NCBI RefSeq assembly: GCF_000737335.2
Contig: NZ_JMCC02000011.1
Coordinates: forward strand, 112,996-176,995
Direction of reading: 5' to 3'
DNA: 64,000 nucleotides
From: Enhygromyxa salina
GTDB taxonomy: Bacteria > Myxococcota_A > Polyangia > Nannocystales > Nannocystaceae
Position numbers and translations under genes: made by a program. This document shows, piece by piece, positions 1 to 10,993 of the stretch. The notes under the pieces were generated by a model, which worked only from the letters and a program-made list of their open reading frames with translations, was not told where the DNA came from and did not search any database. Position 1 is the first letter of the stretch, and each line of letters starts with the position of its first letter.

Positions 1-649
1 GCGGCCCGGCCAAGAACACCTTGGCGCGGCCGCGGACCATGATCACATAGTCGCTGAGCCCCGGCAGGTACGCGCCACCGGCCGTCGACGAGCCATTGAC
101 CACGGTAATGTGGGGGATCCCGGCGGCCGACATGCGGGCGATATTGCAAAATACCTTGCCGCCCTCGACGAACAGCTCGCTCTGGTAATTGAGGTTGGCG
201 CCGCCGCTCTCGACCATGCCAATACAAGGCAGCTTGTTCTCGAGCGCGATCCGTTGGGCACGAAGGCTCTTTTGCAGCCCCATCGGCGCGATCGAGCCGC
301 CCTTGATCGCGCTGTCGTTGGCCGTGACCAGGCAGCGGACGCCGGCGACAAATCCGATCCCAACGATGTTGCCGCCCCCGAGCGTGTCCTTGCGCCCGTT
401 GTCGTCGTGCATCTTGTACCCGGCCAGGGTCGAGAGCTCGAGAAACGGGCTGCCGGGGTCGATCAGCCGGGCGACCCGCTCGCGCGGGGTCAGCTGGCCG
501 CGCTTGTTGAACTTGGCCCGCTTGGCCTCACCGTGGGCCCGGACCTTGGCCTCGAGCTCACGAAAGCCCTCGACCAGCGCCAACATCTGGGCCCGGTTGT
601 GTTGATACGCCTCGCTGCGGGTGTCGAGGGTGGAGAGCAAGGTTGGCAT
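1..649 (-). CDS. Acyl-CoA carboxylase beta subunit (geranyl/methylcrotonyl-CoA type), 3' end outside window
   Basis: Carboxyltransferase beta subunit of a biotin-dependent acyl-CoA carboxylase; the start is in the window and the gene runs off the left edge. About 216 residues are visible, out of roughly 535 in the family. Recognisable stretches are LTPRERVARLIDPGSPFLEL, GGGNIVGIG, the oxyanion-hole region SAIKGGSIAPMG and SSTAGGAYLPGLSDYVIMV, as in AtuC (geranyl-CoA carboxylase) and methylcrotonyl-CoA carboxylase beta. The ATG at 649 lies one base after the stop of the upstream dehydrogenase, so the two are co-transcribed. An SDR followed by the beta subunit matches the atuB-atuC order of acyclic terpene catabolism, but leucine catabolism is possible; the alpha subunit, which would help decide, is outside. 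Confidence 0.88.
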   Translation of the reverse strand, partial: MPTLLSTLDTRSEAYQHNRAQMLALVEGFRELEAKVRAHGEAKRAKFNKRGQLTPRERVARLIDPGSPFLELSTLAGYKMHDDNGRKDTLGGGNIVGIGFVAGVRCLVTANDSAIKGGSIAPMGLQKSLRAQRIALENKLPCIGMVESGGANLNYQSELFVEGGKVFCNIARMSAAGIPHITVVNGSSTAGGAYLPGLSDYVIMVRGRAKVFLAGP

Positions 650-650
650 G

Positions 651-1565
651 TCAGTCCTGACCCTCACCCGGCGACTGGGGCAGCTTGTCGAGCTTGGTCA
701 CCGCGCGCATGTCCGCCGGCAGCGTGCTGCGATGAAAGCCATTGTAAGGGAGCGACCGGTCGTGCTCGGGCATCGGCCAGTGGTGAGGCATCAGCGGCGC
801 GGCACCGTCGACACACAAGGTCTGGCCGGTGATGAACGCGGCAGCGGGCGACAGCAAGAAGCAGATCGCGGCCGAGATCTCGGCTTCAACGCCAAACCGC
901 TTGAGCGGCACGGCCTTGGTCATTTGCATGAACATGCTGCGGACCGCCTCGGGGTAGGTCTCCATGCCGGAGCTGGCGATCCAGCCTGGCGCGACCGCGT
1001 TGACCCGCACGCCCGTGCGCGCCCACTCGACCGCGGCGGTCTTGGTCAGGTTGATCATGCCCGCCCGCGCCGCGCCCGAGTGACCCATGCCCGGCATGCC
1101 CTTCCACATGTCGGCGACGATGTTCACGATCGACCCGCCGTGCTTCATGAAGTGCTGGGTGAACAGCTCGCGGGCCATCAAGAAGCCGCCGGTCAAGTTG
1201 GTGCGCACGACCGTCTCGAAGCCCTTTTGATTGATCGCCTCGAGCGGGGCCGGGTACTGACCGCCAGCGTTGTTGACCAGGCCATGCACGGACCCGTGCT
1301 GTTCGAGGATCGCGGCGATCGTGGCGGCCACGCCCGACTCCTCGCGGATGTCTTGAGTCAGCGCGCTGGCCTGGCCGCCGTCTTCGAGGATCTCGGCCTT
1401 GACCCGCTCGACCTTCTCGAGCTTGCGGCCTAGCAGCACCACGTGGGCGCCGAGGGCCGCGAGCTCGTGGGCGGTGCAGCGGCCGATGCCGCTGCCGCCC
1501 CCGGTGACGATGATGGTTTGACCGGCGAACAGGTCGCTACGAAATACGGAACGGTAGTCGCTCAC
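651..1565 (-). CDS. PECR-like short-chain dehydrogenase/reductase
   Basis: SDR-family NAD(P)-dependent enzyme of about 304 residues acting on acyl-CoA or terpenoid intermediates. The Rossmann motif TGGGSGIG and the NNAGG motif are present. The usual YxxxK catalytic pair is missing: the segment reads HSGAARAGMINLTK, the form found in peroxisomal trans-2-enoyl-CoA reductase (PECR) and 2,4-dienoyl-CoA reductases. The C-terminal CFLLSPAAAFITGQ also matches PECR. A longer ORF begins at 1604, but I chose the GTG at 1565: it overlaps the TetR stop as GTGA and has AGAGGAG eight bases upstream, which indicates translational coupling. Bacterial relatives are often annotated citronellol/citronellal dehydrogenase (AtuB); the substrate here is inferred. 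Confidence 0.87.
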   Translation of the reverse strand: MSDYRSVFRSDLFAGQTIIVTGGGSGIGRCTAHELAALGAHVVLLGRKLEKVERVKAEILEDGGQASALTQDIREESGVAATIAAILEQHGSVHGLVNNAGGQYPAPLEAINQKGFETVVRTNLTGGFLMARELFTQHFMKHGGSIVNIVADMWKGMPGMGHSGAARAGMINLTKTAAVEWARTGVRVNAVAPGWIASSGMETYPEAVRSMFMQMTKAVPLKRFGVEAEISAAICFLLSPAAAFITGQTLCVDGAAPLMPHHWPMPEHDRSLPYNGFHRSTLPADMRAVTKLDKLPQSPGEGQD

Positions 1566-2230
1566 GCTGGGGGCTCCTCTGCGGGTGGGGTTGGGATCGG
1601 GCACAGCGCCTCGATGCGAGCGGCGTCGCTGCCAAGGCCGCGCAGCAAGAAGCGCGTGGCGTGAACCAGCGTCTGCGCGGGCGGGGCCGGGCGCTGCCAG
1701 ACCATGGACTCGAACAAGAGATCATCGAGCAGCGCCAGCGCGAGGTGGGCGGCCATGCGATCGTCGTCGACGACGAAGCTGCCGTCGCTGCGGCCAGCGG
1801 CGATCAGCCGCGCGAACGGGCGCGACAAGGTCTCGCGGCCCTCCAGCCAGATCTGCTCGATCTCTTCGCTGCTGGTGGCCTCACGAAACACGCGGATCAG
1901 CGGGACCTGCTCGCGCATCACCGCGTGAATGCGGACCAGCGCGGCGACCAAGCGCTGGTCGGCGGGCTCGAGGGCGTCGGCGGTGCTCTCTTCGAAGGCC
2001 TGCAGGTAGTGGCCCAGCACCTCGGCGCGCAGGTAGGGCAGCACCGACTGCTTGGACTTGAAGTACAGATAGAAGGTGCCCTGCGCGACGCCGGCCTCGC
2101 GGACGATCGCCGACACGCTGGTCTGGGCGAAGCCGCGATCCAGGAACAGGCGCTTGGCCGTCGCCACCAATTCTCGACGCCGGCCGGTGTTCGGGCCAGT
2201 GTTCGCGCGGGCTGCTTCGGAGCGGGGCAT
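1562..2230 (-). CDS. TetR/AcrR-family transcriptional repressor
   Basis: TetR-type repressor of about 222 residues, first gene of the SDR/carboxylase operon. The N-terminal HTH is clear (VSAIVREAGVAQGTFYLYFKSK). The C-terminal half is a typical helical ligand-binding domain; an acyl-CoA or fatty-acid ligand would suit the operon but is inferred. The open frame extends to a GTG at 2269. I prefer the ATG at 2230 because the extra 13 codons would be encoded by a perfect palindrome that looks like the operator. The protein probably represses its own operon. Confidence 0.88.
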   Translation of the reverse strand: MPRSEAARANTGPNTGRRRELVATAKRLFLDRGFAQTSVSAIVREAGVAQGTFYLYFKSKQSVLPYLRAEVLGHYLQAFEESTADALEPADQRLVAALVRIHAVMREQVPLIRVFREATSSEEIEQIWLEGRETLSRPFARLIAAGRSDGSFVVDDDRMAAHLALALLDDLLFESMVWQRPAPPAQTLVHATRFLLRGLGSDAARIEALCPIPTPPAEEPPA

Positions 2231-2246
2231 GGCTTCCGACTGGGCG

Positions 2247-2267
2247 GGTGACTGACTGTCAGTCACC
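2247..2267. promoter_or_regulatory. Perfect palindromic TetR operator
   Basis: Two perfect 10-bp arms (GGTGACTGAC and GTCAGTCACC) flank a single central T. It lies 17 bases upstream of the chosen tetR start, where it would cover the promoter of the leftward operon. TGACTGAC/GTCAGTCA arms are typical of TetR-family operators controlling lipid and terpenoid catabolism. Autorepression is inferred. Confidence 0.8.
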
Positions 2268-2450
2268 ACGCGAAAGGTGCCCGATGCTGTGAACCTATGT
2301 CAAATGCGATGATCACGCGCAGCTTGGGTTCGCGCCCGTCCCAGCGGGTCCAGGGCGCTCGGGCGGCGCAAATCTGGGCGGCTTGGATGCCCGCGCGCGA
2401 TGGAACAAAGTCGCAAACCCGGGCGTCGGCCGCCGATGTCAGGAACTCGC

Positions 2451-3368
2451 GTGAGTGCCAAGGTCGCTTCGCTGCTCACGGTCGCCGCGCTGCTGTGCAG
2501 CTGCCGTCCCGCCGCCGAGCCCACGCCGCCTGTGGCCCAACCCAAGCCGACCGCAGCTGCTGCGCCCGCGATCACGATCGAGCACCGCCCCGCCCTCACC
2601 AAGCGAATCACCGAAGCCGGCTACGAGGGCGTGTTCGTCGTCCTGGATCCCGCGACCGCGACGCTGATCGTCTCGGACCCGGAGCTGGCCGAGCAGCGCT
2701 TCATCCCGGCGTCGACCTTCAAGATCCCGAACTCACTGATCGCGCTCGAGACCGGCGTCGCCGACTCGCCCGCGTTCACGCTGAAGTGGGACGGCGTGCA
2801 GCGCTGGGCCTCGAGCTGGAACCGCGACCACGACCTGCGCAGCGCGTTCGCGGTCTCGGCCCTCTGGTACTACCAAGAGCTCGCGCGGCGGATCGGCGAG
2901 GCCCGCATGGCCAAGTGGGTGACCGCGGCCAACTATGGAAACGCGGACATCTCAGGGGGCATCGACGCCTTTTGGCTCAACGGTGCCCTGCGGATCTCCC
3001 CGCGCGAGCAGGTCGAATTTCTTCAACGACTGGACACTGGCGCGAGCCCGTTCACACCCGCCACCGTCACGCGCTTTCTCGATGAGGTCATGATCTACGA
3101 ACCTCGCCCGGGGGATTGGACGGGCGCAGCCCCGGGCACGGTTCGGGCCAAGACCGGCTGGGCCAGGTCCGAGGACTTCGCGGACCCGCTCGCGGCCGGG
3201 TTCAACGGCAACCTTGGGTGGTTCGTGGGCGCCGTGACCCAGGCCAACGGTGGGTGGGTTTACTTTGCGACGCTGCTGGTCAGCCCCGAGCCGGCCCCCG
3301 ACAGCTTCGCGGACGATCGGCCCAAGCTCACCGCCGTGACCCTGCGCGAGCTCGGCTACCTGGACTGA
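2451..3368 (+). CDS. Class D (OXA-type) beta-lactamase, lipoprotein
   Basis: Serine beta-lactamase of about 305 residues, predicted to be exported and lipid-anchored. The signal peptide ends in the lipobox-like LLCSC. Class D motifs are in order: S88-T-F-K91 (nucleophile and the lysine normally carbamylated), a SAL version of the SxV motif, YGN, the Trp-containing FWLNGALRIS omega-loop region and KTGW. An ATG at 2400 is in frame, but the GTG at 2451 has AGGA with a six-base spacer and gives a compact lipoprotein signal. Genes on both sides are unrelated, and no mobile element is next to it, so it looks like a resident chromosomal gene. The substrate spectrum cannot be read from sequence. Confidence 0.9.
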   Translation: MSAKVASLLTVAALLCSCRPAAEPTPPVAQPKPTAAAAPAITIEHRPALTKRITEAGYEGVFVVLDPATATLIVSDPELAEQRFIPASTFKIPNSLIALETGVADSPAFTLKWDGVQRWASSWNRDHDLRSAFAVSALWYYQELARRIGEARMAKWVTAANYGNADISGGIDAFWLNGALRISPREQVEFLQRLDTGASPFTPATVTRFLDEVMIYEPRPGDWTGAAPGTVRAKTGWARSEDFADPLAAGFNGNLGWFVGAVTQANGGWVYFATLLVSPEPAPDSFADDRPKLTAVTLRELGYLD

Positions 3369-3479
3369 GCAGGGGCGCACGAGCTTTGGCGACGTCGAGC
3401 CAACCCGGACCCATTCACAGCTGCTGGGTCTAATTCGATGGCCTGGACACGGGGGCCCAAGGTCGGCTCCAATGCGGGC

Positions 3480-4862
<1,383 letters not shown>

Positions 4863-4884
4863 TGGTTCCTACCCTGGTGCCCTC

Positions 4885-4908
4885 GGCAGTCGCTGCTCCG
4901 CGACTGTC
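4885..4908 (+). terminator. Stem-loop after the DUF4215 lipoprotein gene
   Basis: A nine-base stem (GGCAGTCGC pairing with GCGACTGTC, one G-U) around a six-base loop, 22 bases after the stop codon. There is no U-tract, so termination here is only plausible. Confidence 0.35.
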
Positions 4909-4955
4909 GGCGTTACACGGGATGCCACCAAGTACAGTATCGTCGCCGCTCCGGC

Positions 4956-7289
<2,334 letters not shown>

Positions 7290-7331
7290 AAGCAGCTTTC
7301 TAGCGACGTCGAGTCGGCATAATCTGGCCCC

Positions 7332-8849
7332 ATGCGAATCGCCATCATTGGCTCGGGCATCTCGGGGATCGCGTGGGCCGCTACATTGCAGCGAGACGGC
7401 CACGAGGTCGTGGTGTTCGAACGCAGCGGCCAGATCGGCGGGGTCTGGGCCAACGCCTACCCCGAGGTTCGCCTGCAGAACACTTGGACTCAGTACCACC
7501 TCGCCGAATTCCCCTGGCCGTTTCGTCCCGACGACCACCCGACCGGCGCGCAGATCCTTCGCTACCTCGCGGCTGCGGTCGAGCACGCGAAGATCGACCT
7601 TCGCTGCGACCACGAGGTCGTGGCGTTGACCGAGCTTCCACATGGTTGGCGAGCGACGATCCGCACCCCCACGGGCACCCACGAGGCAGCGTTTGACTAT
7701 GTCGTCGTCGCGGTCGGGCAGTACACCCAACCCAAGACCAAGCTCGAGATCGCCGACCGCGAGCGGTTTCGTGGTGAGATCGTGACGGAGCGCGAGCTCG
7801 ATGACCTCGATCGACTCGCCGCCAAGCGGGTCGCGGTCGTTGGCTACGGCAAGTCCGCCGTCGACCTGGCCACGTTCGCCGCCAAGCGGGGCTCACGGGT
7901 CGAGCACGTGGTTCGCACGCCTCGCTGGCTGATCCCCTTGAAGATCGCGGGCGTGCTGCACTACACCTTCGCCCTGTTCACGCGCATTAGCTCGGTCATG
8001 GTCCCCTGCTGGGCCCACCCAACCGCGGCTGAGCGGTTCTTGCACAGCTCGCTCGCCGGCCTGGTCCCGGGGTTTTGGGCGATGGTCGGCGCGGTGGTTC
8101 AGCTCCAGTACCGGGCCGCTGCGCTTGGCCACGGCGCCGCCGCGCGAGCCCGCATCCGCCAGCTGATGCCCACCCACTCGCTGGTCGCCGACATGCGCTC
8201 GGCCGCGGCCCTGGCCCCGCAAGGCTACTTTGGGGCCGTCGCCCGCGCCGAGATCACCCCACACCGAGGCGTGCTCTCGCGCTTCGTAGAGAACGGCATC
8301 GTGCTCACCAACGGGACCGAGCTACCCTGCGAATTAGTGGTCTTGTGTCTGGGCTCGGGATCTCCAGTATTTCCGTTCATGCCGGCGCGCTACCGCGAGC
8401 TGCTCGAGGCCGAGCCCGACGGCGTGCAGCTCTATCGTCACTTGATCCACCCACGGATCCCCCGGCTGGCGTTCGCTGGTTACAACCATGGGTTCATGCA
8501 TGTGCCCGCGGCCGAGGTCGGTGCGCTGTGGATCAGCGCGACGATCCGCGGTGAGCTCGAGCTGCCCTCGGTCGAGCAAATGGAGGCCGCGATCGAGCAT
8601 GTTCGGGCGTACAAGCGCGCCCACGTCAACTTCGAGCCGTCCCGCTCGTGCGCGGTCAATACTCGCTTTCAGCAGTATCTCGATATTTTATTGGCCGAGC
8701 TTGGCGTCTCGCCCTATCGCAAGCCCCACCTGCTCGCGGAGCTGTTCTCGCGCTACGAGGCCGCCGACTACGCCGGCATCATCGCCGAGTACCACGCGGC
8801 CCAGACCGGCCGCGATCAGCCCCGCCGGCCGTCTGATCTGGCAACTTGA
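7332..8849 (+). CDS. Flavin-containing monooxygenase (FMO-like)
   Basis: FAD- and NAD(P)H-dependent monooxygenase of 505 residues. The FAD-binding GSGISG motif is at residues 7-12 and the second Rossmann motif VVGYGKSA lies near residue 175. LQNTWTQYHLAEFPWP resembles the FMO/Baeyer-Villiger N-terminal region. It starts 42 bases after the kinase-globin gene on the same strand, so co-transcription is possible. FMO-like proteins oxidise soft nucleophiles or ketones; the substrate is unknown. Confidence 0.82.
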   Translation: MRIAIIGSGISGIAWAATLQRDGHEVVVFERSGQIGGVWANAYPEVRLQNTWTQYHLAEFPWPFRPDDHPTGAQILRYLAAAVEHAKIDLRCDHEVVALTELPHGWRATIRTPTGTHEAAFDYVVVAVGQYTQPKTKLEIADRERFRGEIVTERELDDLDRLAAKRVAVVGYGKSAVDLATFAAKRGSRVEHVVRTPRWLIPLKIAGVLHYTFALFTRISSVMVPCWAHPTAAERFLHSSLAGLVPGFWAMVGAVVQLQYRAAALGHGAAARARIRQLMPTHSLVADMRSAAALAPQGYFGAVARAEITPHRGVLSRFVENGIVLTNGTELPCELVVLCLGSGSPVFPFMPARYRELLEAEPDGVQLYRHLIHPRIPRLAFAGYNHGFMHVPAAEVGALWISATIRGELELPSVEQMEAAIEHVRAYKRAHVNFEPSRSCAVNTRFQQYLDILLAELGVSPYRKPHLLAELFSRYEAADYAGIIAEYHAAQTGRDQPRRPSDLAT

Positions 8850-8901
8850 GTCACGACTCGAGGACGCAACGACACGCCATCATCGCGCCTTGTCAGCTCG
8901 C

Positions 8902-9351
8902 TCAGTCGGAGCAGCTGTCGCATACACCACGCAGCTGGACATCGAAGGCGCCCTCGGCGGCCGAGCGCGGCAGGCCCTGCGCTCGCGGCAGGCGAACCTC
9001 GACCTCTGGCAGGCAGCTGACCGAGCCACAGTCCGTGCACAAGAAGTGTGGGTGCTGGTGCTCGGTCTTCGAGGCCGAGCGGGCTCGGTCCTCGAAGCGC
9101 CAGCGCCGGTCGCCGTGATCGGTGCGGACGATCAGGTTGGCGTCCGTGATCGCAACTAGGTTGCGATAGATGGTCGCGGCGTCCCAACCGTTCCCGTCGA
9201 GCTGACGCGTGAGCTCGCCGTGGGTCAGAGGCGCCGAGGCTTGGCGAACCGCGTCGAGGACGGCGATGCGCGCGGGAGTTGCGCGCATCCCCGCTTCATG
9301 TAGCTCCGCGACGATCTCTCGACGCTTGGTCTTGCTGATCCGCGAAGCCAC
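8902..9351 (-). CDS. Fur-family metal-responsive regulator (Zur/PerR/Fur type)
   Basis: Small winged-helix regulator of 149 residues. It carries the Fur-family fold signatures: MRATPARIAVLDAV, AATIYRNL in the recognition helix region, HQHPHFLC and two CxxC pairs (CTDC and CDSC) that would hold the structural zinc. It begins with GTG at 9351, seven bases after the stop of the upstream His/Asp-rich lipoprotein, with GGAA nearby, so both are in one leftward operon. The pairing with a putative zinc-associated lipoprotein favours Zur, but the sensed metal cannot be decided from sequence. Confidence 0.85.
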   Translation of the reverse strand: MASRISKTKRREIVAELHEAGMRATPARIAVLDAVRQASAPLTHGELTRQLDGNGWDAATIYRNLVAITDANLIVRTDHGDRRWRFEDRARSASKTEHQHPHFLCTDCGSVSCLPEVEVRLPRAQGLPRSAAEGAFDVQLRGVCDSCSD

Positions 9352-9358
9352 GTTCCGC

Positions 9359-9985
9359 TTAGATTACCGTCAAATCGAAGGTGAGGTCGACGTCGACGTC
9401 ACCAGGCAGGGCCTCGCCCGCCGCGAAGTCATCCTCGAGCCCCGCCGTCTTTTGTGGGGTGCCGTTGAGCTCGGGCAAGTGGCGCAGCATGACGCGGAAC
9501 TTGCTCGTGCCCGCGGTCCCCGCCGTGACAGTGTGGGCCAGACCGACGGGCAGATCCTCGTTGACCGCGTTGGTCCCGTAGTCGGACTCGACGTCGGCGT
9601 AGGCGGTGGTTAGGAGCATGGCGTCGTCGACGATGAACACCTGGTGCTCCTCGGCCTCCTCGGCGATCTCCTCCGTGATGTCGACGGCCGGGTCCGCGAG
9701 GTCGTTGCTCAAGGTGATCGTGAGCGTGTACTCGGTCCCGGCCGAGAGCTCGATCGGCTCGGACGAACCCGACATGCCGCCGTCGCCATCGGGGTCGGAG
9801 AACGCAGCCACGACCGCGGTCCCACCGTCCGAAGGTGTGAAGATCAGCTCGACGCGCGAGATCACCTCCGTCTCGTGGTCGTGGTCGTGGTCGTCGTCGT
9901 GGCCGTGCTCATCTTCGCTCATGGCGCACCCCGTCGCGGCGCAAATTGTCACGAAGCACACTCCGAGAGCCTTCTTGATATGCAT
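9359..9985 (-). CDS. His/Asp-rich lipoprotein, probably metal-associated
   Basis: Exported lipoprotein of 208 residues. The signal peptide ends at ATGC, followed directly by a metal-binding-like segment HGHDDDHDHDHE. The rest is a beta-rich domain with a DPDGDGG segment and the signature ITEEIAEEAEEHQVF, which I recognise from Bacteroidota lipoproteins encoded near zinc-linked TonB receptors (often labelled type 1 periplasmic-binding fold). It is the first gene of an operon with a Fur-family regulator. A role in zinc capture or delivery at the cell surface is inferred. Confidence 0.75.
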   Translation of the reverse strand: MHIKKALGVCFVTICAATGCAMSEDEHGHDDDHDHDHETEVISRVELIFTPSDGGTAVVAAFSDPDGDGGMSGSSEPIELSAGTEYTLTITLSNDLADPAVDITEEIAEEAEEHQVFIVDDAMLLTTAYADVESDYGTNAVNEDLPVGLAHTVTAGTAGTSKFRVMLRHLPELNGTPQKTAGLEDDFAAGEALPGDVDVDLTFDLTVI

Positions 9986-9990
9986 TGCGG

Positions 9991-10012
9991 TTGCTTATGC
10001 AATTACATTGCA
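9991..10012. promoter_or_regulatory. AT-rich overlapping palindromes, candidate Fur/Zur-family site
   Basis: Just upstream of the lipoprotein-fur operon start (ATG at 9985), in an AT-rich island within GC-rich DNA, are two overlapping inverted repeats: TTGC-TTAT-GCAA (9991-10002) and TGCAAT-TAC-ATTGCA (9998-10012). Position and composition fit a Fur-family operator for autoregulation, although the sequence is not one of the classical Fur or Zur boxes I know. Confidence 0.5.
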
Positions 10013-10184
10013 GCTGTCAAGATCTCGCATTCTGCGCCGCCGGGCCAAGGGATCTCCGAGCTTTGTCGTCATCGAGTACACCCGTTCGCGCGGCCCAACT
10101 GCAATGACTGGAGCCCCGCCAAATTCTGCCCCGTCGGCAAGGTCGCCTCGCGCATCAACTTCCAGCGGAGGGGTCGCGGGAGCG

Positions 10185-10649
10185 CTACGCGACCTGGGTC
10201 CGCAGCTGCTCCACGACCTGCGTGAGCTGGTCCGGGTCGATACCAACGAACTCGAGCGCCAGCCGCTGGATCAAGGCAGACAAGCTGATGTCGACCAAGA
10301 TCGTGCAGCCCTCGAGGCGGATCCGATGATCCGCGAAGGCTCGCGCCCGCTCCGCCCAAAAGCCCAGCCCCAGCAGCGCGTAGCCAACGACCAGCTTGTC
10401 CGCGCGCGCCTGCAGCTGCACATCGATGCTGCGCCGCACGTCCTCGTCAGGAACGGGGGCACCATGCTCGACGACGATCAACATCGCCACGATTGGGTAC
10501 TCGGACAGGACCTGATCGACGAACCCGTATAGCTCGGGGACGCGGGCGAGCGGGGTCTTGGCGCAGCCGACGACCCGAATCACGACAGGGCCCAATTGCG
10601 CGAGGATCTCGCCCGCTGAGCGCTTGTGAATCCTGAGCGACGATCGCAT
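10185..10649 (-). CDS. Conserved hypothetical protein, possibly STAS-like
   Basis: Cytoplasmic protein of 154 residues without signal peptide or membrane segment. Alternating beta strands and helices (VVIRVVGCA, VAMLIVVEHGAPV, KLVVGYALLGLGFW) suggest a small alpha/beta fold like the STAS/SpoIIAA-like proteins common in myxobacteria, but no diagnostic motif is visible. It starts at an ATG without a clear ribosome binding site and stands alone on the minus strand between the metal-regulation operon and a small Cys-rich gene. Function unknown. Confidence 0.6.
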   Translation of the reverse strand: MRSSLRIHKRSAGEILAQLGPVVIRVVGCAKTPLARVPELYGFVDQVLSEYPIVAMLIVVEHGAPVPDEDVRRSIDVQLQARADKLVVGYALLGLGFWAERARAFADHRIRLEGCTILVDISLSALIQRLALEFVGIDPDQLTQVVEQLRTQVA

Positions 10650-10678
10650 GAGCCCGGAGCGCCGCGATCATACCCGAT

Positions 10679-10897
10679 CTAGCGCGGCTCGAAGCAGCCG
10701 CGACCTGGCTGGCAGGCCTCGGGGACGCACAGCTGGCGATCCGGCCCGGTCACGAAGCAGGTCTTGAGGCACTGATAGCTGCTCGACCGGCTCGTGTGAA
10801 AGGCGTCGTGGGTCTGGGCACCGTAGGCGTGCAGGGCCTTGGTGCGCAGGTGCTTGCAGACCGGACGGGAGTCGTCGACGCGGATGAACTCGGGCAT
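10679..10897 (-). CDS. Small Cys-rich hypothetical protein
   Basis: Predicted 72-residue protein with six cysteines (VCKHL, YQCLKTCFV, LCVPEACQPGRGCFEP). The spacing suggests a small zinc- or Fe-S-binding or disulfide-stabilised domain. The open frame extends to 10963, but the ATG at 10897 gives the compact protein and leaves the palindromic repeat at 10925-10990 outside the gene. It lies downstream of the molybdenum oxidoreductase operon on the same strand, separated by that repeat. No family assigned. Confidence 0.5.
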   Translation of the reverse strand: MPEFIRVDDSRPVCKHLRTKALHAYGAQTHDAFHTSRSSSYQCLKTCFVTGPDRQLCVPEACQPGRGCFEPR

Positions 10898-10924
10898 GGG
10901 GTTCTCGTGGGGCTTGGGTGGGGT

Positions 10925-10990
10925 GGCTCGGCGTGAGGGCTTCTCACCCGCTTGCGGACGCATTCGTAAACTGGCTCATCGAGGGCAGCG
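10925..10990. repeat. Dispersed palindromic repeat, copy A
   Basis: Most diverged of three copies of an about 70-bp element (others at 45965-46035 and 63733-63803). It contains a hairpin around GGCTTCTCACCC and ends in the shared GAGGGCAGCG. It lies in the gap after the FAD subunit gene. One arm base is inserted relative to the other copies. Confidence 0.65.
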
Positions 10991-10993
10991 ATC

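Noticed and set aside
621..1433. Plus-strand frame opposite the SDR gene
   Set aside because: Antisense shadow; the minus-strand frame carries all SDR motifs.
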